Source of the DNA: Macrocybe gigantea
Lineage: Eukaryota; Basidiomycota; Agaricomycetes; Agaricales; Callistosporiaceae
Direction: 5' to 3'
NCBI GenBank assembly: GCA_011319805.1
Contig: SJRY01000258.1
Coordinates: 1-64,000 of the forward strand
Length of the DNA: 64,000 nt
A model generated the notes under the pieces. The model ran no database searches. It was not told the DNA's origin and was given only the letters and a program-made list of their open reading frames with translations. Below are positions 1-11,786 of this stretch, piece by piece. The translations under genes and the position numbers were made by a program. Numbering within the stretch: the first letter of the stretch is position 1; each line of letters starts with the position of its first letter.

Positions 1-808
1 TCCATGTCCAACTCCAAGTGGTTCGATGGACGATTTTGAGCGACACGTCACAAGACGCTCAGGACACCGATCTCCGCATCGCGAGATGGACGGCTTGCGT
101 ACGTCGTCAAAGTTATAGTTAACCGCCAGTCGATCCATGGTGGAAGGCCCATGTTCTCAAAGTTAACAAACGGACGGGGTCGATTATCCATTGGAGCTTG
201 ATTTCCCATTCTATTGCGTTTGTCGCACTCAAAGGTACAGAGATCGACGCGAAGACTCTTTACGTGAAAAACAAACCTACACGATGGTGGCAGGTAGAAC
301 ATTCTGTAGAGAATCAACGTGCAAAGCTTCGCTGGGAAAACGGAGATCCCAGACCGAACACGAGTCTTCAGTGACACTCAAAAATTCGGGTTGCGGCTCA
401 CATAGGTTGAAAGACAGGGTATCAAGAAAACGAGTGAGTGAGGACGACCTGGTCGGCCGGCTCCATGTTTATACTAACAGTTCACAATCATAAGGTCTCA
501 AGAAAGCTTGATCGGGTCTCGTGTTCTTCCTGGCCTCTATCTCCATGGTTATGCGATTCTCGTCGCTTTACTCACGATGATCCGGTCATAGTATGACTGT
601 TCGAGTCCGTGAAGGCAATGTTCTGCGATATCTCAAAATTTCTTGGGCATGTCTTTGCTTGCTATTGTCACCTTCAAAGACATTGGCCTTTTTTCAGACA
701 TCCAGACGAGCTTTAGAGTGCGATTTGCCACGCATTATCCTTGTAGCGCCGCTATGGGTATTTTTAGCATGGTGGGGCACTTATGCTCAGCCCTACTTCC
801 ATCGCCCA
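1..808. other. No recognisable gene
   Basis: Short open frames occur on both strands, but none has a recognisable domain, a convincing splice pattern or a family resemblance. The last 50 bases are probably the promoter of the adenylation gene that starts at 856. A coding exon of an unknown gene cannot be excluded. Confidence 0.4.
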
Positions 809-814
809 TATAAA
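809..814 (+). promoter_or_regulatory. TATA box of the adenylation-domain gene
   Basis: TATAAA lies 42 bases before the ATG at 856. This spacing fits the short 5' leaders common in basidiomycetes and supports that start codon. Confidence 0.5.
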
Positions 815-855
815 CGAAGTCTTCGGCCGCGGGCGGGAATCACTCATTCTGCACT

Positions 856-2887
856 ATGAATCAAACCCCAATGCTTGACCACGTCGCCCTTCTGCGATGG
901 CGCGTCGAACTATCTGGTTCCATTCCCCTTCTCAAGATACCCAAGTTAAGAGGTTCAGAGCTTCCATGCGAATGGACCAGCATCACGTTCGCCGAATTCG
1001 CGGCCGATGTTGATAGGGTGGCATGCTGGTTGATCATCGAGTTGAAAGCCAAGGCCATCGCTCCTCGCTCGGTCGTCAGCGTATGGTAGGAGTTCGTTTC
1101 TCCTAAAGCATGCTCAAATCATGATTGGCTTGCGGGTATGTTTCAGGTTCAGCGGATTTGAATATGTCCACCTCGTCTACATAATCGCTCTTTCCAGAGC
1201 GTCTTACATTCCTCAGATGTTCAGCCGAAGTTTGACGGATGCTAGTATCGTTTCGGAGCTGATGGAAAGAGCGAAATCTCAGGCGATCGTCTACGAACAT
1301 TCGTTGGAAACTTTAACGACGGCGTGCCCTTTTCCAAGGCTTAAGATGGTTCCTTTGGGTGGACTTGAGGTTGACGAGAACTGCAGGTTGCCTGATGTCA
1401 CAAACTTCTCCGAAGACGACATATGTTTCGTTTACCAATCTTCGGGTTCGACATCTGAAACTCCGAACTTGTCCCTTATACACGTCGCTTCATTAAAAGG
1501 GTACTGGAAAAACGAGCCATATTTCTGCAGGAACCTCCGAGCAGTCAAGATGTATCTATCCAGCTCGGAAGCTTTTGCCACCCGTCGACTATGTTTCGTA
1601 AGTACGCTCTGCTGCTTGTCTCGCGACCAGCCCGTTTCGAATAATTGATCTCCACCAATTTGAAGAGTACTTGAACAGCGTATATATGGGCTCTTGTTTG
1701 ATACAACCTTCCAAAGTGCGTTTCTCCACAGCAGAGCTTGTGAACATGGCCGACTATTGCGGCCTGAATCGCTTGGGGCTCTTTTCCACTTTCTTGCCTA
1801 TGCATGTCAAGGCTGCCCGAGAAGACCCCAAGGTGCTGAGATGCCTTCAAGGAATGAAGTCGATATGGTACGGTGGTGCGTCCGTGCCGGTCGAATACGA
1901 GGATTGGTGCTTCCGAAACAAGATACCGCTAATCGTTAGTTGGAACTCATCTCCACTGATATTCGAAATAACTAACTTCAGACGGCGAAAGAATATGTAT
2001 GCATGTGCCGAATGCTGTATGTCATCGTCGATTGATAGCTCTCTTTCATTGCTGATGAGCATTCTTTTGTTATCCAGCCATCCTGATGGTCTCAGACGCT
2101 GGCAACCATCTCACCTCCTGCGACCTTTACCGGGCGTCTCCTGCGAATTTCGACCAGTAGGGGAAACCAAGCAGCTCGATAATCCATCATCCGTCCAACT
2201 GCTCGAATTTGTGCTGCTTGCCGATTCTCCAGAAATACCACAACCACATCTGCTCTCAGCGGATGGAAATTTTCACACGGGAGACCTCTTCGAAGCACAA
2301 CCGGATGGGTCATACGTTTTCCGTGGACGCGATGACGATTGGATCAAGGACGAAACAACCAAACGTTGCGATACCAAGTCCGTCTCCCTTTTTTTTCGCC
2401 GGAAAAAGACTAAATGACATCGGACTATTTGATAACAGGGCAATTGAGGACAAAGTACGCCAAACGTGTGGCGAGTGGATCAAAGATTGTGTCGTGATTG
2501 GTAACCAGAGGCCATCTCCGGCGCTTTTCATCGAGGCGCTGGCATCCGTGTCGATGGCGGAAGATGACATGAAGGAGACGATAATCGAGAGAATGCGAGA
2601 CTTCAACAACCGTCGCTACACGCACGAACGGATCACAGACAAGAGGCTCATCATGGTTGTGCCCGAAGGGGTGCTGCCTCGGACGGTTCGTTGTCTGATC
2701 TTTTTCCTGTCGTAAGGTTGTTCTGATGGTCTGCTCCTAGATAAAAGGAAATGTCAGGTGTGCTACAAACTCTTTTCTGGAACGGGCCGTTTCAGCAGCT
2801 GATTTACAGCCGGACAGGCGTAAAATTATTGAGCAGGCGTTTTCCAAAGAACTGGATGCTGCTTATGTTTCTGTCTATGGCTATTGA
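856..2887 (+). CDS. Stand-alone adenylation-domain (NRPS-like) enzyme
   Basis: AMP-forming adenylation domain of the fungal NRPS-like/adenylate-reductase type, which activates a carboxylic acid with ATP. Visible in order: the core A3 loop SSGSTSETP (about 1441-1464; the family has Gly where this has Glu), GLNRLGLFSTFL with IWYGGASVP, the A7/A8 block HTGDLF and FRGRDDDWIK (2274-2345), DTKAIED across an intron, and a C-terminal LPRT-IKGNVR end with stop at 2885-2887. Introns at 1086-1146, 2378-2438 and 2686-2740 restore these motifs exactly. No carrier, thioester-reductase or thioesterase domain follows, so it is shorter than the usual three-domain enzymes. Frame is lost near 1466 and near 2107, each as if one base were missing from an A or C run. 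The exon structure between 1935 and 2095 is unresolved. Substrate unknown. Confidence 0.75.
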
Positions 2888-3259
2888 AATGTGGATTTTG
2901 ACTCCTCCTTTGGTCTTTCAAATAAGAACTGCATCTTCTATAACATTATTGTAAGACCTGAAAGTTTTATGGATTGGCGCTATACTGGTAGCAATGGCTA
3001 TGTCGTTGATTTCCTGCCACTTCACTGGTCCATCGGATGCAGTGTATAGGCATGGTGAACACATGCCGAAAGAGAACATGTCCATTTCAACAACACTGAA
3101 CTCACGAGACATCTGACAATCTATCATCCGCGCGACCCGAATGTTGCCATGTTCCATCCCAGGCATTAGTATATACAACAAATAATTACATGCAATGAAG
3201 ATATAATGATAAAATGGTGATATAGTCTAAGCACCAGGTATATGCAATAGTCCCGAACA
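2888..3259. other. Intergenic, convergent genes
   Basis: AT-rich spacer between the 3' ends of the adenylation gene (+) and the SNF2 helicase gene (-). It presumably holds both terminators. No gene seen. Confidence 0.5.
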
Positions 3260-6200
3260 TCAATCCGTTTCCTCACCCAGCATGTTTGCCAAAGCATCGT
3301 TCCCTTGGTGAACCGGCGCTTCATATACAGCGAAAGCGGTCTTCTTGGCGTGTTCTCCAGCGCCCTTGATGCCACCCTCTCTGTCTTCCGCATTCTCGAT
3401 ATGATCACCGGAAGACGTCCAGCCCTTGACTCTGTCGACAAAGACCTCTGGGCTGCGGTCCAAGAGCATATTGAGGTCCTCGTCGCTGAGCACACTGGCC
3501 TTGCCTTCGGTCGTGTTAGGAACCACGTCGATCTTCTCGCCTTCTAGTTTGAGCAGCGACGCTGCCATCTCTGCCATGGTTTCTGGCTTGCTACGTCCCG
3601 CGGCCATGGCAGGTTTCTTGAATTTGCCTTTGGCAATGACGAGAGCCTCAAGTTTGCGCTTCTCCGTCGCTCGCTGCATGATTTTCGTCTCGATGGTATG
3701 AGCACTGACGAGCCGGAAAATCAGCACTGGCCTCGTTTGTCCAATCCTGTGAGCCCTGTCTTGAGCTTGAGCATCCATTTGCGGATTCTGCATGAATGGA
3801 CAGGGTGAATTAAAGCACAATGACGTAGATTGAAAAAAGCGCACCCAGTCCTGGTCATAAAATATTACGGTGTCCGCTGCAGTTAAATTGATGCCCAGAC
3901 CACCGGCACGTGTGCTCAGGAGGAATAGATTGGGAGAAGCGGGTCCGCGCTATTTTGAAACAACTTCATCTGATTGCGGCGATCTAAGGGCGAAGTTGAA
4001 CCGTCGATGCGGCAAATTTTCCAGCCCATCAGTTCAGTGGCCCAATCCTAGAAAGCGGGTATGCCGGTGAGATCTAGTATTCGGAAGAAATAAGGAGTGG
4101 CATTTCGTACCTCAATGATGTCGAGCATAGTCGTGAACTGGCTGAACAACAGGACTTTGTGACCCGTGCGGAACAACTCCCGCAACAGACGGTCAAGAAC
4201 CATCATTTTTCCACTGGCGTTGACGATCCCTTCGTCCAACGTCGGCTGGTGAGTCTTGGGATCTAAAGGCCAGTCAAAGAGATACGGATGTGAGCAAACT
4301 TTGCGAAGCTGCATGACGGTATTTTGCAGCTTCATATTGTTGACCTGTTTAACTAAACCCGCATCATCAGAACTGGTTACGCTGCAGCTGGTCCGAGGAG
4401 GGAGTCACCTGCAGCCTTGTATTGATGCTCCACACCCAGATGCTTCAGCTCCTTTTGCTCGTCATTCTCAACGACGCCTCTCTCCTTGCTCCGTAAGTGC
4501 ATCGGTCCCTTCTCTTCGACCATTGGTAGGGCTTTTTTCTCAGCTGCCTGGCCGATAAGGAATGAACGCAGCGTCCCTTCCAGAACTTTGTCGTATGTTT
4601 CGCGTTGCTGCACGGTAAGCGGCGCGTATAGAATGTATTCCTTCTTGGGAGGCAGATTGTACTCGACATCACTTTTTAAGCGACGGAGAAGGAACGGCTT
4701 CAAGATTGCATGCAATGCATTGATGATTTGCCCAGAGCGAGCTGATCCCAAGTTCTCTTCCATGGTAGGAAGGTTAAACCTGGGGCAACCAAGTGAGAAT
4801 GGATTGGGACAAAAAAGGTGAAAGCTCACCATTCCTGGAACGCGTCAACGTCATCGAAAATATCAGGTAATATGAAGTTGAGCAGGGACCACAATTCAGC
4901 CAGGTTGTTCTGTACCATGTGTCAGCACCTTTTCAAACATTGCCAACAACGTGACGGACATGTAATGGTGTTCCAGTGAGAAGCATCCGGCCTGCCGAGG
5001 GATATTTCTTTATTTCCTTCATTAGCTTGCAGTCTAAGTTCTTGAGTCGATGGCCTTCATCCACGACAATGTATCCCCAATCGTAGTTTGCGAGATAAAC
5101 GCGGTCCTTGATAATCATCTCATATGTGGTAATGACAACAGGAAAGGGATTTCTTCTTCGTCCTCGGAGCCAGCTTCTTCGTCAACATCTATGGGTATCC
5201 TCGATGGTCCGGATTGCTTGTCGTCGTCGGAATGAGAAGCTTCTTGGCGAGACGACCGCCACGCCGGGGCCCTTTCTTGGGCGCCGTTTTGCTCTTCTTG
5301 GCTGGGCGACCTTTGGCCTTCGTCGTCTTCGACGGCTTCTTCGAAGTAGTGGTGGACTTGGTTGGTGCCATGACGGTGCGCCTCAGTTCGGCACGTTCCG
5401 CTGGGGTGCCATGATACATGCAGACAGGTATCTGCACTGAATTAGAAAATGATCATGTTAGGCAAGGAGGTCAAACTCACTGATGGGGCGAACTTGGCAT
5501 ATTCATCTACCCAGTTATGAAGGACGTTAAGAGGACAGACGATAAGGAATGGCCGCGAGTTTTTATGTTCGCGAAGGTACGCGCTAAACGCTATCGCCTG
5601 TAGTGTCTAAAAATATTGGGTTAGTATGACGCAATAACCTTTTTTTAGCACAAAGATGAAGCACCTTTCCTAGGCCCATTTCATCCGCTGTCAAGCAATT
5701 TTCAGTCCCATCGTATGCGTGGGTTTGATTTCCATACCTAAGATTCCGGATATTCCGTTTTGGTCTAGGGATACCATCCACTGAAGACCTTCTAGCTGGT
5801 AATCCTTCAGCTTTCCCCCAGTGACCAAGGCAGGTTGCTGGAATATCACGGCATCATCATCCGTCTGCTGTTGACGTTGTGCCTGACCATCTTCCTTCTT
5901 CAAGCGTTTCGTGTCGCCGGCCTCTTCTCCTGACTCGTCACTTTCAACTCGAGTACGCTTTCTCCCCTTTCCACGCCGTGCGGTAGTCTTCGCAACTGAG
6001 GACGCTGCTGCCGCCTGCTTTTGTTTAAGCTTATGCTCGTCCATTCTCTCTTTCAGGATCTGGGAGAATATAGCTGATTTCTTCAAAACGAATTGAAGTC
6101 TCTTGTATCTCCTATCGACCTCCTGGACACACGCAGTGAGGTCTCAGCAACGCGTTATAATCAGAGAATAAGCATTAAATACCTCGTCATCCGAGAATAT

Positions 6201-6403
6201 TTGTTCGCTCTCCTATCAATGCAGCAGGCGTTTATTTACGAACGATCCGTTCGGAGACAATGACGTGAATAACGCACCTGGTGTTCCTCTTCGTGACTTC
6301 CGCTTGAAACATCCGCTGGCGGTGGAGATGACGGTGCAGTGCTCGGAGGGACTGACGGCATGTCAAATGCCGGAGAGGATCGTGATACAGGACTAGACGA
6401 CAT
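3260..6403 (-). CDS. IRC5: SNF2-family chromatin remodeller, Irc5/HELLS (LSH) type
   Basis: Nuclear DNA-dependent ATPase of the LSH/Irc5 branch, which moves nucleosomes and acts in heterochromatin and cohesin loading. The start at 6403 ([16 protein letters not shown]) is followed by two short introns and a Lys/Arg-rich nuclear-signal stretch. Motifs in order: [20 protein letters not shown] (motif I, joined across an intron, 5665-5740), [10 protein letters not shown] (motif II, about 5040-5068), [51 protein letters not shown] and [12 protein letters not shown] (motif VI, about 3735-3775). A basic AT-hook-like stretch followed by an acidic stretch lies between motifs I and II (5120-5440). Frame breaks near 3946, 5144 and 5225-5265 each look like one missing base. 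The intron between 4340 and 4440 is unresolved. Confidence 0.9.
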
Positions 6404-7097
6404 TCCGCCGAAGGATGAGTTTCAAAGTAGGAGCAACTAGACAAGACGCGTTCGTGGTCGAAACAGCGTTCGCGCACATGCCTGCCCTGGAGCACGTCAT
6501 GTGATCTGCCCCTATTGCCCTGTTCACTGCCTCACCGAGTCAAACCACAGTGAACAAGAGGTAAGTTATCCAATCCGTGTACATACTGGCTAGCTGATTT
6601 GAGATGTTTAGATCGACACAAAAAGAGACGACGTGATTTTGCTTTGTCTTCAGGACTTTGAAACGCACAAAAAACCCTATGCAACGTCAAAGCATGTACC
6701 GAACTCTGTCGCGCCACAAGTGTGCCGAATAGACAAAGTGAAGGTTTTCTGCTGGCCAGGTGGATGATTTTTGGCGGTATCAAAGTCCATTGAGGGTTCT
6801 TACCTGCAATGGCTATGAATCATTCTTCAGCCCTTCCGTGACGATCGAACGATGTGAAGAAACAGACGCCCTCCGCAATCTTTCGCTCACAACATCGCAT
6901 GCTATAGCATTTAACTCTTGTCGACACCCCCACATTGCAACTGCGTGTCCGCCGCATGCCGTGATTAGCGCTTCTACGACGATATATTTCTCGAAGCTGC
7001 GAGGCGGACTCACGCAGACTTTCAGTCCTTCAGAGACCTCGCAATGTATGTCCAGGCTAAAATGCATGCGCCCTGGTAGTCTAACCTTGCCTTACAG
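6404..7097. other. Divergent intergenic region with a possible 5' UTR intron
   Basis: Spacer between the helicase gene (-) and the GTPase gene (+), so it should carry both promoters. GTATGT at 7046 and TTACAG at 7092-7097 would bound a 52 bp intron ending exactly before the GTPase ATG. That suggests an intron in the 5' UTR, or a short unrecognised first exon. Nothing else identifiable. Confidence 0.4.
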
Positions 7098-8179
7098 ATG
7101 GCAGAATTAGCAGGCGCAGTGATTCTCGGAGCCCTCGACATGCTCACAAGGGGCAGGCATGACCAGGCTATTCGTGCAGCCGAAGCTGCTACACGTGAAG
7201 CCAGAACGCAAGCCGAGCAAGCTAAACAACGCGCAGACGAAGCCATCGACAAGCCTCGGACGCCATAAAGCGGACAGAGGAAGCTGAAACGCAGCGAAAG
7301 ATTGCGGTCGAGCAAGCTAAGGAGGCGCTGAAAACAGCTCACGCAGAGGCACTGGCGAGGAAAAACGCAGAAGACGCCGCAGCGAAAGCCAAAAAAGAAG
7401 CCGAGGACGCCGAAAAGGCCAGAAAGACAGCCGAAGAGCGTTGGCGCAAGGGCGTTCCTCCCGAGATAGCTCCCACAGACGAAGAAGTGCGGGATATGCG
7501 ACGGCGTTATGGGTACATTCAAGGACTGCGGCACATCGCCATTGCTGGGATTTCCGGCGCCGGTAAATCCTCCTTCTTAAACTCCGTTCGCGGCCTGCCC
7601 AACAACCACCCCGACGCTGCCCGCACTGGCGTCACGGAAACCACTGCCACTGTCGCGAGATTTCCTGATCCTCGCGACCACCGCTGTGTCTGGTACGACA
7701 TACCGGGCGCGGGCACACTCAACATATCTGACTGGCAGTACTTCAAAGACCAAGGACTCTACATCTTCGACGCCATCATCGTCCTGATTGCCGACCGATT
7801 CACGAAAACGGACATCGCTATCCTCACTACTTGCAAAAAATGCACCATCCCGACGTTCATCGTTCGATCAAAGTCAGACCAATATATTAGGAACATCAGA
7901 CGCGACATGGGCTATGAATCGGATGATGGTGATGAGTCATATCGCCGTAGTGCGCCTTTCGTTCGCGCCGAGAACGAGGCTCGAGACAGGTTTGTCAACG
8001 CTACGCGTACCAATGTTCGGGACAATCTCGAACGAGCCAGCTTACCACCACGAGACGTTTACATCATCTCAAAGTCCGTCATGATGCAGGTCGTGCAAGC
8101 TCGCAACGTGGCTACGGCCAAGATCATCGATGAACGTCACTTGTTGAGGGAGATTAGGGATATCGTCGAGAATTCATGA
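7098..8179 (+). CDS. Coiled-coil plus IRG-like GTPase
   Basis: About 360 residues. The N-terminal 120 residues are an Ala/Glu/Lys/Arg-rich heptad region (AEAATREARTQAEQAKQRAD and similar), predicted to be a long coiled coil. A P-loop GTPase domain follows: GISGAGKSS (G1, about 7537-7570), TGVTETT (G3-preceding Thr region), DIPGAGT (G3, where classical GTPases have DxxG) and VRSKSD (G4-like). The order and spacing match the immunity-related GTPase family (IRG/IIGP) of animals, which has many agaricomycete members. Function in fungi is unknown; membrane remodelling or defence are guesses. The frame changes near 7253 (DEAIDK to AIKRTEEAE), as if one base were missing from the AAGCC run. The heptad pattern continues on both sides, so I read it as one gene. 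It has no introns after the ATG. Confidence 0.75.
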
Positions 8180-8639
8180 AATGACCAGTTTCGACTCCAT
8201 CATAGGTTTCACACGATGTTACTACGAAATGCAAAGTGATACAAGTGTGACAATGCATTGCGGAGACATGAGATTGTCAACATCGGTTCGAAGGAGAACG
8301 TTCTGAGCCAGAAAGACAAACATTTTGGACGGCTTTGGTAAAGTGGCTGTGTACAGATGAGAAGCCACAAACACACAACGCAAACCATCCACCTTGCAGC
8401 TACAATAGCAATGTTCCCTGCATCAGATTGATGGCTACTCGCCAGCCAGCTGAGAGCGCTGGGCCTTTACCTCGAGATTCATACTCCTTTAGGGGAGAAC
8501 TTCTGCACTCAATCATGACCGGGCGTGTAACACGTTGATAGGGTCGCAGATCTGGGCGTCAAGCTGTTCAGTTTTCGGCGACTATGAAACTGTCGTGGTC
8601 AACCTTTCTTGCTGACATCCTCTCTGAGCGCTTGTCATC
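8180..8639 (+). other. Intergenic
   Basis: Spacer between two same-strand genes. It is presumably the GTPase terminator and the DUF6535 promoter. No ORF with a recognisable product. Confidence 0.5.
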
Positions 8640-11600
8640 ATGGAGAGAGAAACCACCAAGGAGGAACTTCAAGTCCCGACAGAGTACAACAATCATGTAT
8701 TCTGGAGGGAGTCCAATAAGCTGTTGAAGGAGCATCAGAACATCCAAGTCCAAGCGGTGGACAAGAACCTAGATATGCTTCTCATCTTCGTGCGTGACGC
8801 ACTATCCGTTTTTACTCGTCGCGAGCTGATGTTACACTATTGCGCCCCACAGGCCGGTCTGTTCTCTGCTGTCAACAGTGCCATCATCGCGCTCTCGCTC
8901 ACCTCGCTGAGCCCCGAACCGTCTGCCGAAACCAATGCGCTCCTTCGTCAGATAATCACTAGCCCAGGAGAACAGACTCTTCCTAACACATCATTTTCTG
9001 TCACTTCCGATGCTATTCGCATCAACATCTTCACCCTTAGTCTCTCGCTCAGCCTCATGAGCGCCTTCGGGGCCGTCATTGGCAAGCAGTGGCTTCGTTT
9101 CTATAATCAGGCCAATCCCACTGCTGTGGACGAAAATGAAGCAACAGAGCGCTGGCGGAAGATCACTGGTGCCGAGCGGTGGCATCTGCGGTTCCTGCTT
9201 GAAGCAGTGATTCCAATGCTTCTGCAGGCGGCCCTCGGTCTCTGCTTTGTTGGAATAGTAGACTTTTTGTGGTCATTGAATCACACGGTCACCATCGTGA
9301 ATATCGTCTTTGTTGCAGGTGGCTTTGCATCGTTGGTCATGACAATCCTGTTTGCATTGTGGGATCCTGACTGCCCATTCAAGACGCCTTTGTCGCACAC
9401 AGTCATCCCGAAGGCAATTCTGCCATTCACTTTCTTGGGCACGAAGTGTATCCTTCCGATGGCACGGTTCGTATTCTCTGCAATACGGCTCATCTTCCCC
9501 GTCACAATATTCGCTCTCCTCATGTTCTGCAGTGTCATCGGCATCTGCGTCGGCTTTGTTCGCCTTCCGTGGGTTTGCATTGGAGGAGAATGCTGGCTTT
9601 TATTGCATCGCTCCGGCCGTGACTTTTGGCAAATTCTTTGGCACAACTTCTTCCTTAAACTCTTTCGTAAATGCTACAATTCTATGCCGCTGTTCCATAT
9701 GCACAATTATTGGAGCTCGTCGAAGGACCTGGCCTTGACCATTCCAAGTCGCGTGCTCCAGATATTGCGGAGGCGAATTCGGATGCGCCGCCGCAAACAG
9801 GGCGAGGATCCCGCAACAGATATTATTGCCTTTACATCAGAAAATGCTGCGAATCTGACTGTCTGCCTTGCGACGCTGCACCAACTCCCAACATGCAAAT
9901 CTCGCGAAGCCTTGTCACATATGTGTGTAGAGAATGGCACTTTCTATCAAGTTTCTCTAGCTGCTAAGCAAGCCGCAAGTATGGCCATTGTCCATTCATA
10001 CCCTCATATGAAGGCTGGGACAGAAGTCAATATCTACATCATGTGGCTGAAAGCTCTTCTTCATTGCTATACTGGGACTGTCGAGCCTAAGCAAATCCGG
10101 CAGGTATCTGAAATTGGCATACAGATTGCTGGTGCTTTGGGGGTGGATATGGAGCGACAAACCGCAATCGCTACAAATGACTTGGCCCATCTTTTCAGGT
10201 CCTACATTCGATGTTTTGGACCTGAGGACGATAAGCATAGATTTCCCATTCTCAATGGACTCAACTGCATGCCCCACAAAGCATGCATTGCTGCAGAGGT
10301 CAGACAACTCCTTCTGATGAGCTACGACAGCCAAGAAGAAAAGATGTGGGCGATGGTAAAACCGTTTTGCGGCCTTGATGTCAGCATAGAGCCTGCGACA
10401 GCTGGCCTGCTTGGATGGGTGCTCGCCAATTTAGAGGGACTTACATGTCAAAACAGCAACGAGCGTCCACTGCTCGATGGGCTTTGGAAAGCGTACACAA
10501 CAACCAGGTCGGGTGAGTTTCACAGACACGAACTCTGACATCTCTGATATTCTTGACGCGAGAAGCAATGGCTAGATTTTATTTCGTCCGCCTTCTATGA
10601 ATACGAAACAGTCCGAAAAAGGACTGCGGCCCACAATGTGGATTCTCTATACCTGACCCTTCTCCGAAGTGCCGAGCTGGTCATCTTTAAAGCTCTGCTA
10701 AAAGAGAAAGAAACTGACTCGTTGGACCAGATCTGCATTGCCATATCAGAGACTCTTTTGTTTATGAGTCGTGGCCCTTCAAACGAAGCCGGGGATGATA
10801 GCCGAAACCATGATACAGTCGCATTATACATACAACTGAAAACGACCCTCCACGCTATTATATTGCATGTGTACCGCAATCGGGGTGTGCTTGGGTCAGA
10901 TGATGTCCTCGCTGCTGAAATACTGTGGGGGGCAATTGGAAAACACACGACGCTCTACGAATGGACGACGTACGCCACTCTATCTCTCCTGGGAGTTCAG
11001 TTTGGTTATGCAGATGCCGATAGAGCACTGAAGGGACATTCCGATGCCCAGTCAACTCTGTTCTGCCACTTAGAAGAAGATGGTCGGATAAATCTCCGAC
11101 CTTTGATCCTGCTATTCCTCAGAGACCATGTGACATGGTGGCATTCCGACGATTCATGAATACAAATTATGGAATCTACCCGATGCACTCTTTTCTTCTG
11201 TCCCTTCCTCGAACAGAGACAAAGAGACAAATGGGAAAAGGCGATGGTGATGATTTTCGAAGAGCTGCTCAAATCCCATGTCTGGAGACAATATATGGCC
11301 AAGAGCATACGTGGTTATTTCTCCAGATATCCGCGAGCCATAGAAATACTATTCAGGTCCTGGGAAACCTGCCGACTCAATCGTACCACAACTGAGGTTA
11401 ATATCAACCCACCCGTAAGTGGGCTCGTCGAAGGCATCAATCACGACCCCAGCATCGCTTCAGAGTGGTTCTCAGTGGAAGTTCTGGGTATTGCCGAAGA
11501 ATATCTCAAGCGCCAACCGAAACAGCTGCATATTGAGGAGACTAAATTCAATCAGGAGCTTCTAGATATTCTCCAAAGATATATCAAATTTGCGAGACAC

Positions 11601-11786
11601 TACCGAGGTCTTTCCCAAAACCAGATGGATAAAATAGAAGAACTAAACAGGGTGTCCAGTGAAATCCAACAGAGGGAGCCAAGACATGCAACATTGTTAC
11701 ACACCGACTTTTCTAGTTATTCTCCACTTTGGAGAAAGATAGGCGGAAGGCTTCGGAGATTAGGCAGTGGAGAGTCACCAGTATAA
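8640..11786 (+). CDS. DUF6535-domain membrane protein, large
   Basis: Agaricomycete-specific family (DUF6535) of unknown function. The N-terminal domain spans about residues 15-260, with four hydrophobic segments: MLLIF-AGLFSAVNSAIIALSL, LSLSLSLMSAFGAVIGKQWL, ALGLCFVGIVDFLW and VAGGFASLVMTILFALWDPD. Two more hydrophobic stretches follow near 9420-9580, then a long helical C-terminal part of about 700 residues. An intron at 8790-8852 is 63 bp long, has no in-frame stop and splits the first membrane segment. Splicing at about 10514-10577 joins TTRS to DFISSAFYEYE. A TGA at 11157-11159 interrupts the same frame; an intron from GTGACA at 11130 to AACAG at 11216 removes it in phase, so I treat 8640-11786 as one gene. 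The alternative is two adjacent genes. Confidence 0.7.

Noticed and set aside
590..625. tRNA-like TTCGAGTCC box
   Set aside because: The sequence resembles a B box, but the flanking bases do not form a T stem and no acceptor or anticodon arms could be found.
856..2887. Calling the adenylation gene a pseudogene
   Set aside because: The frame breaks are of the same one-base-missing kind found in essential genes nearby, so decay is not the best explanation.
7098..11786. A defence operon of IRG-like GTPase plus DUF6535
   Set aside because: The two genes are separated by 460 bp, have independent starts and no further partners. Adjacency alone does not support a system.
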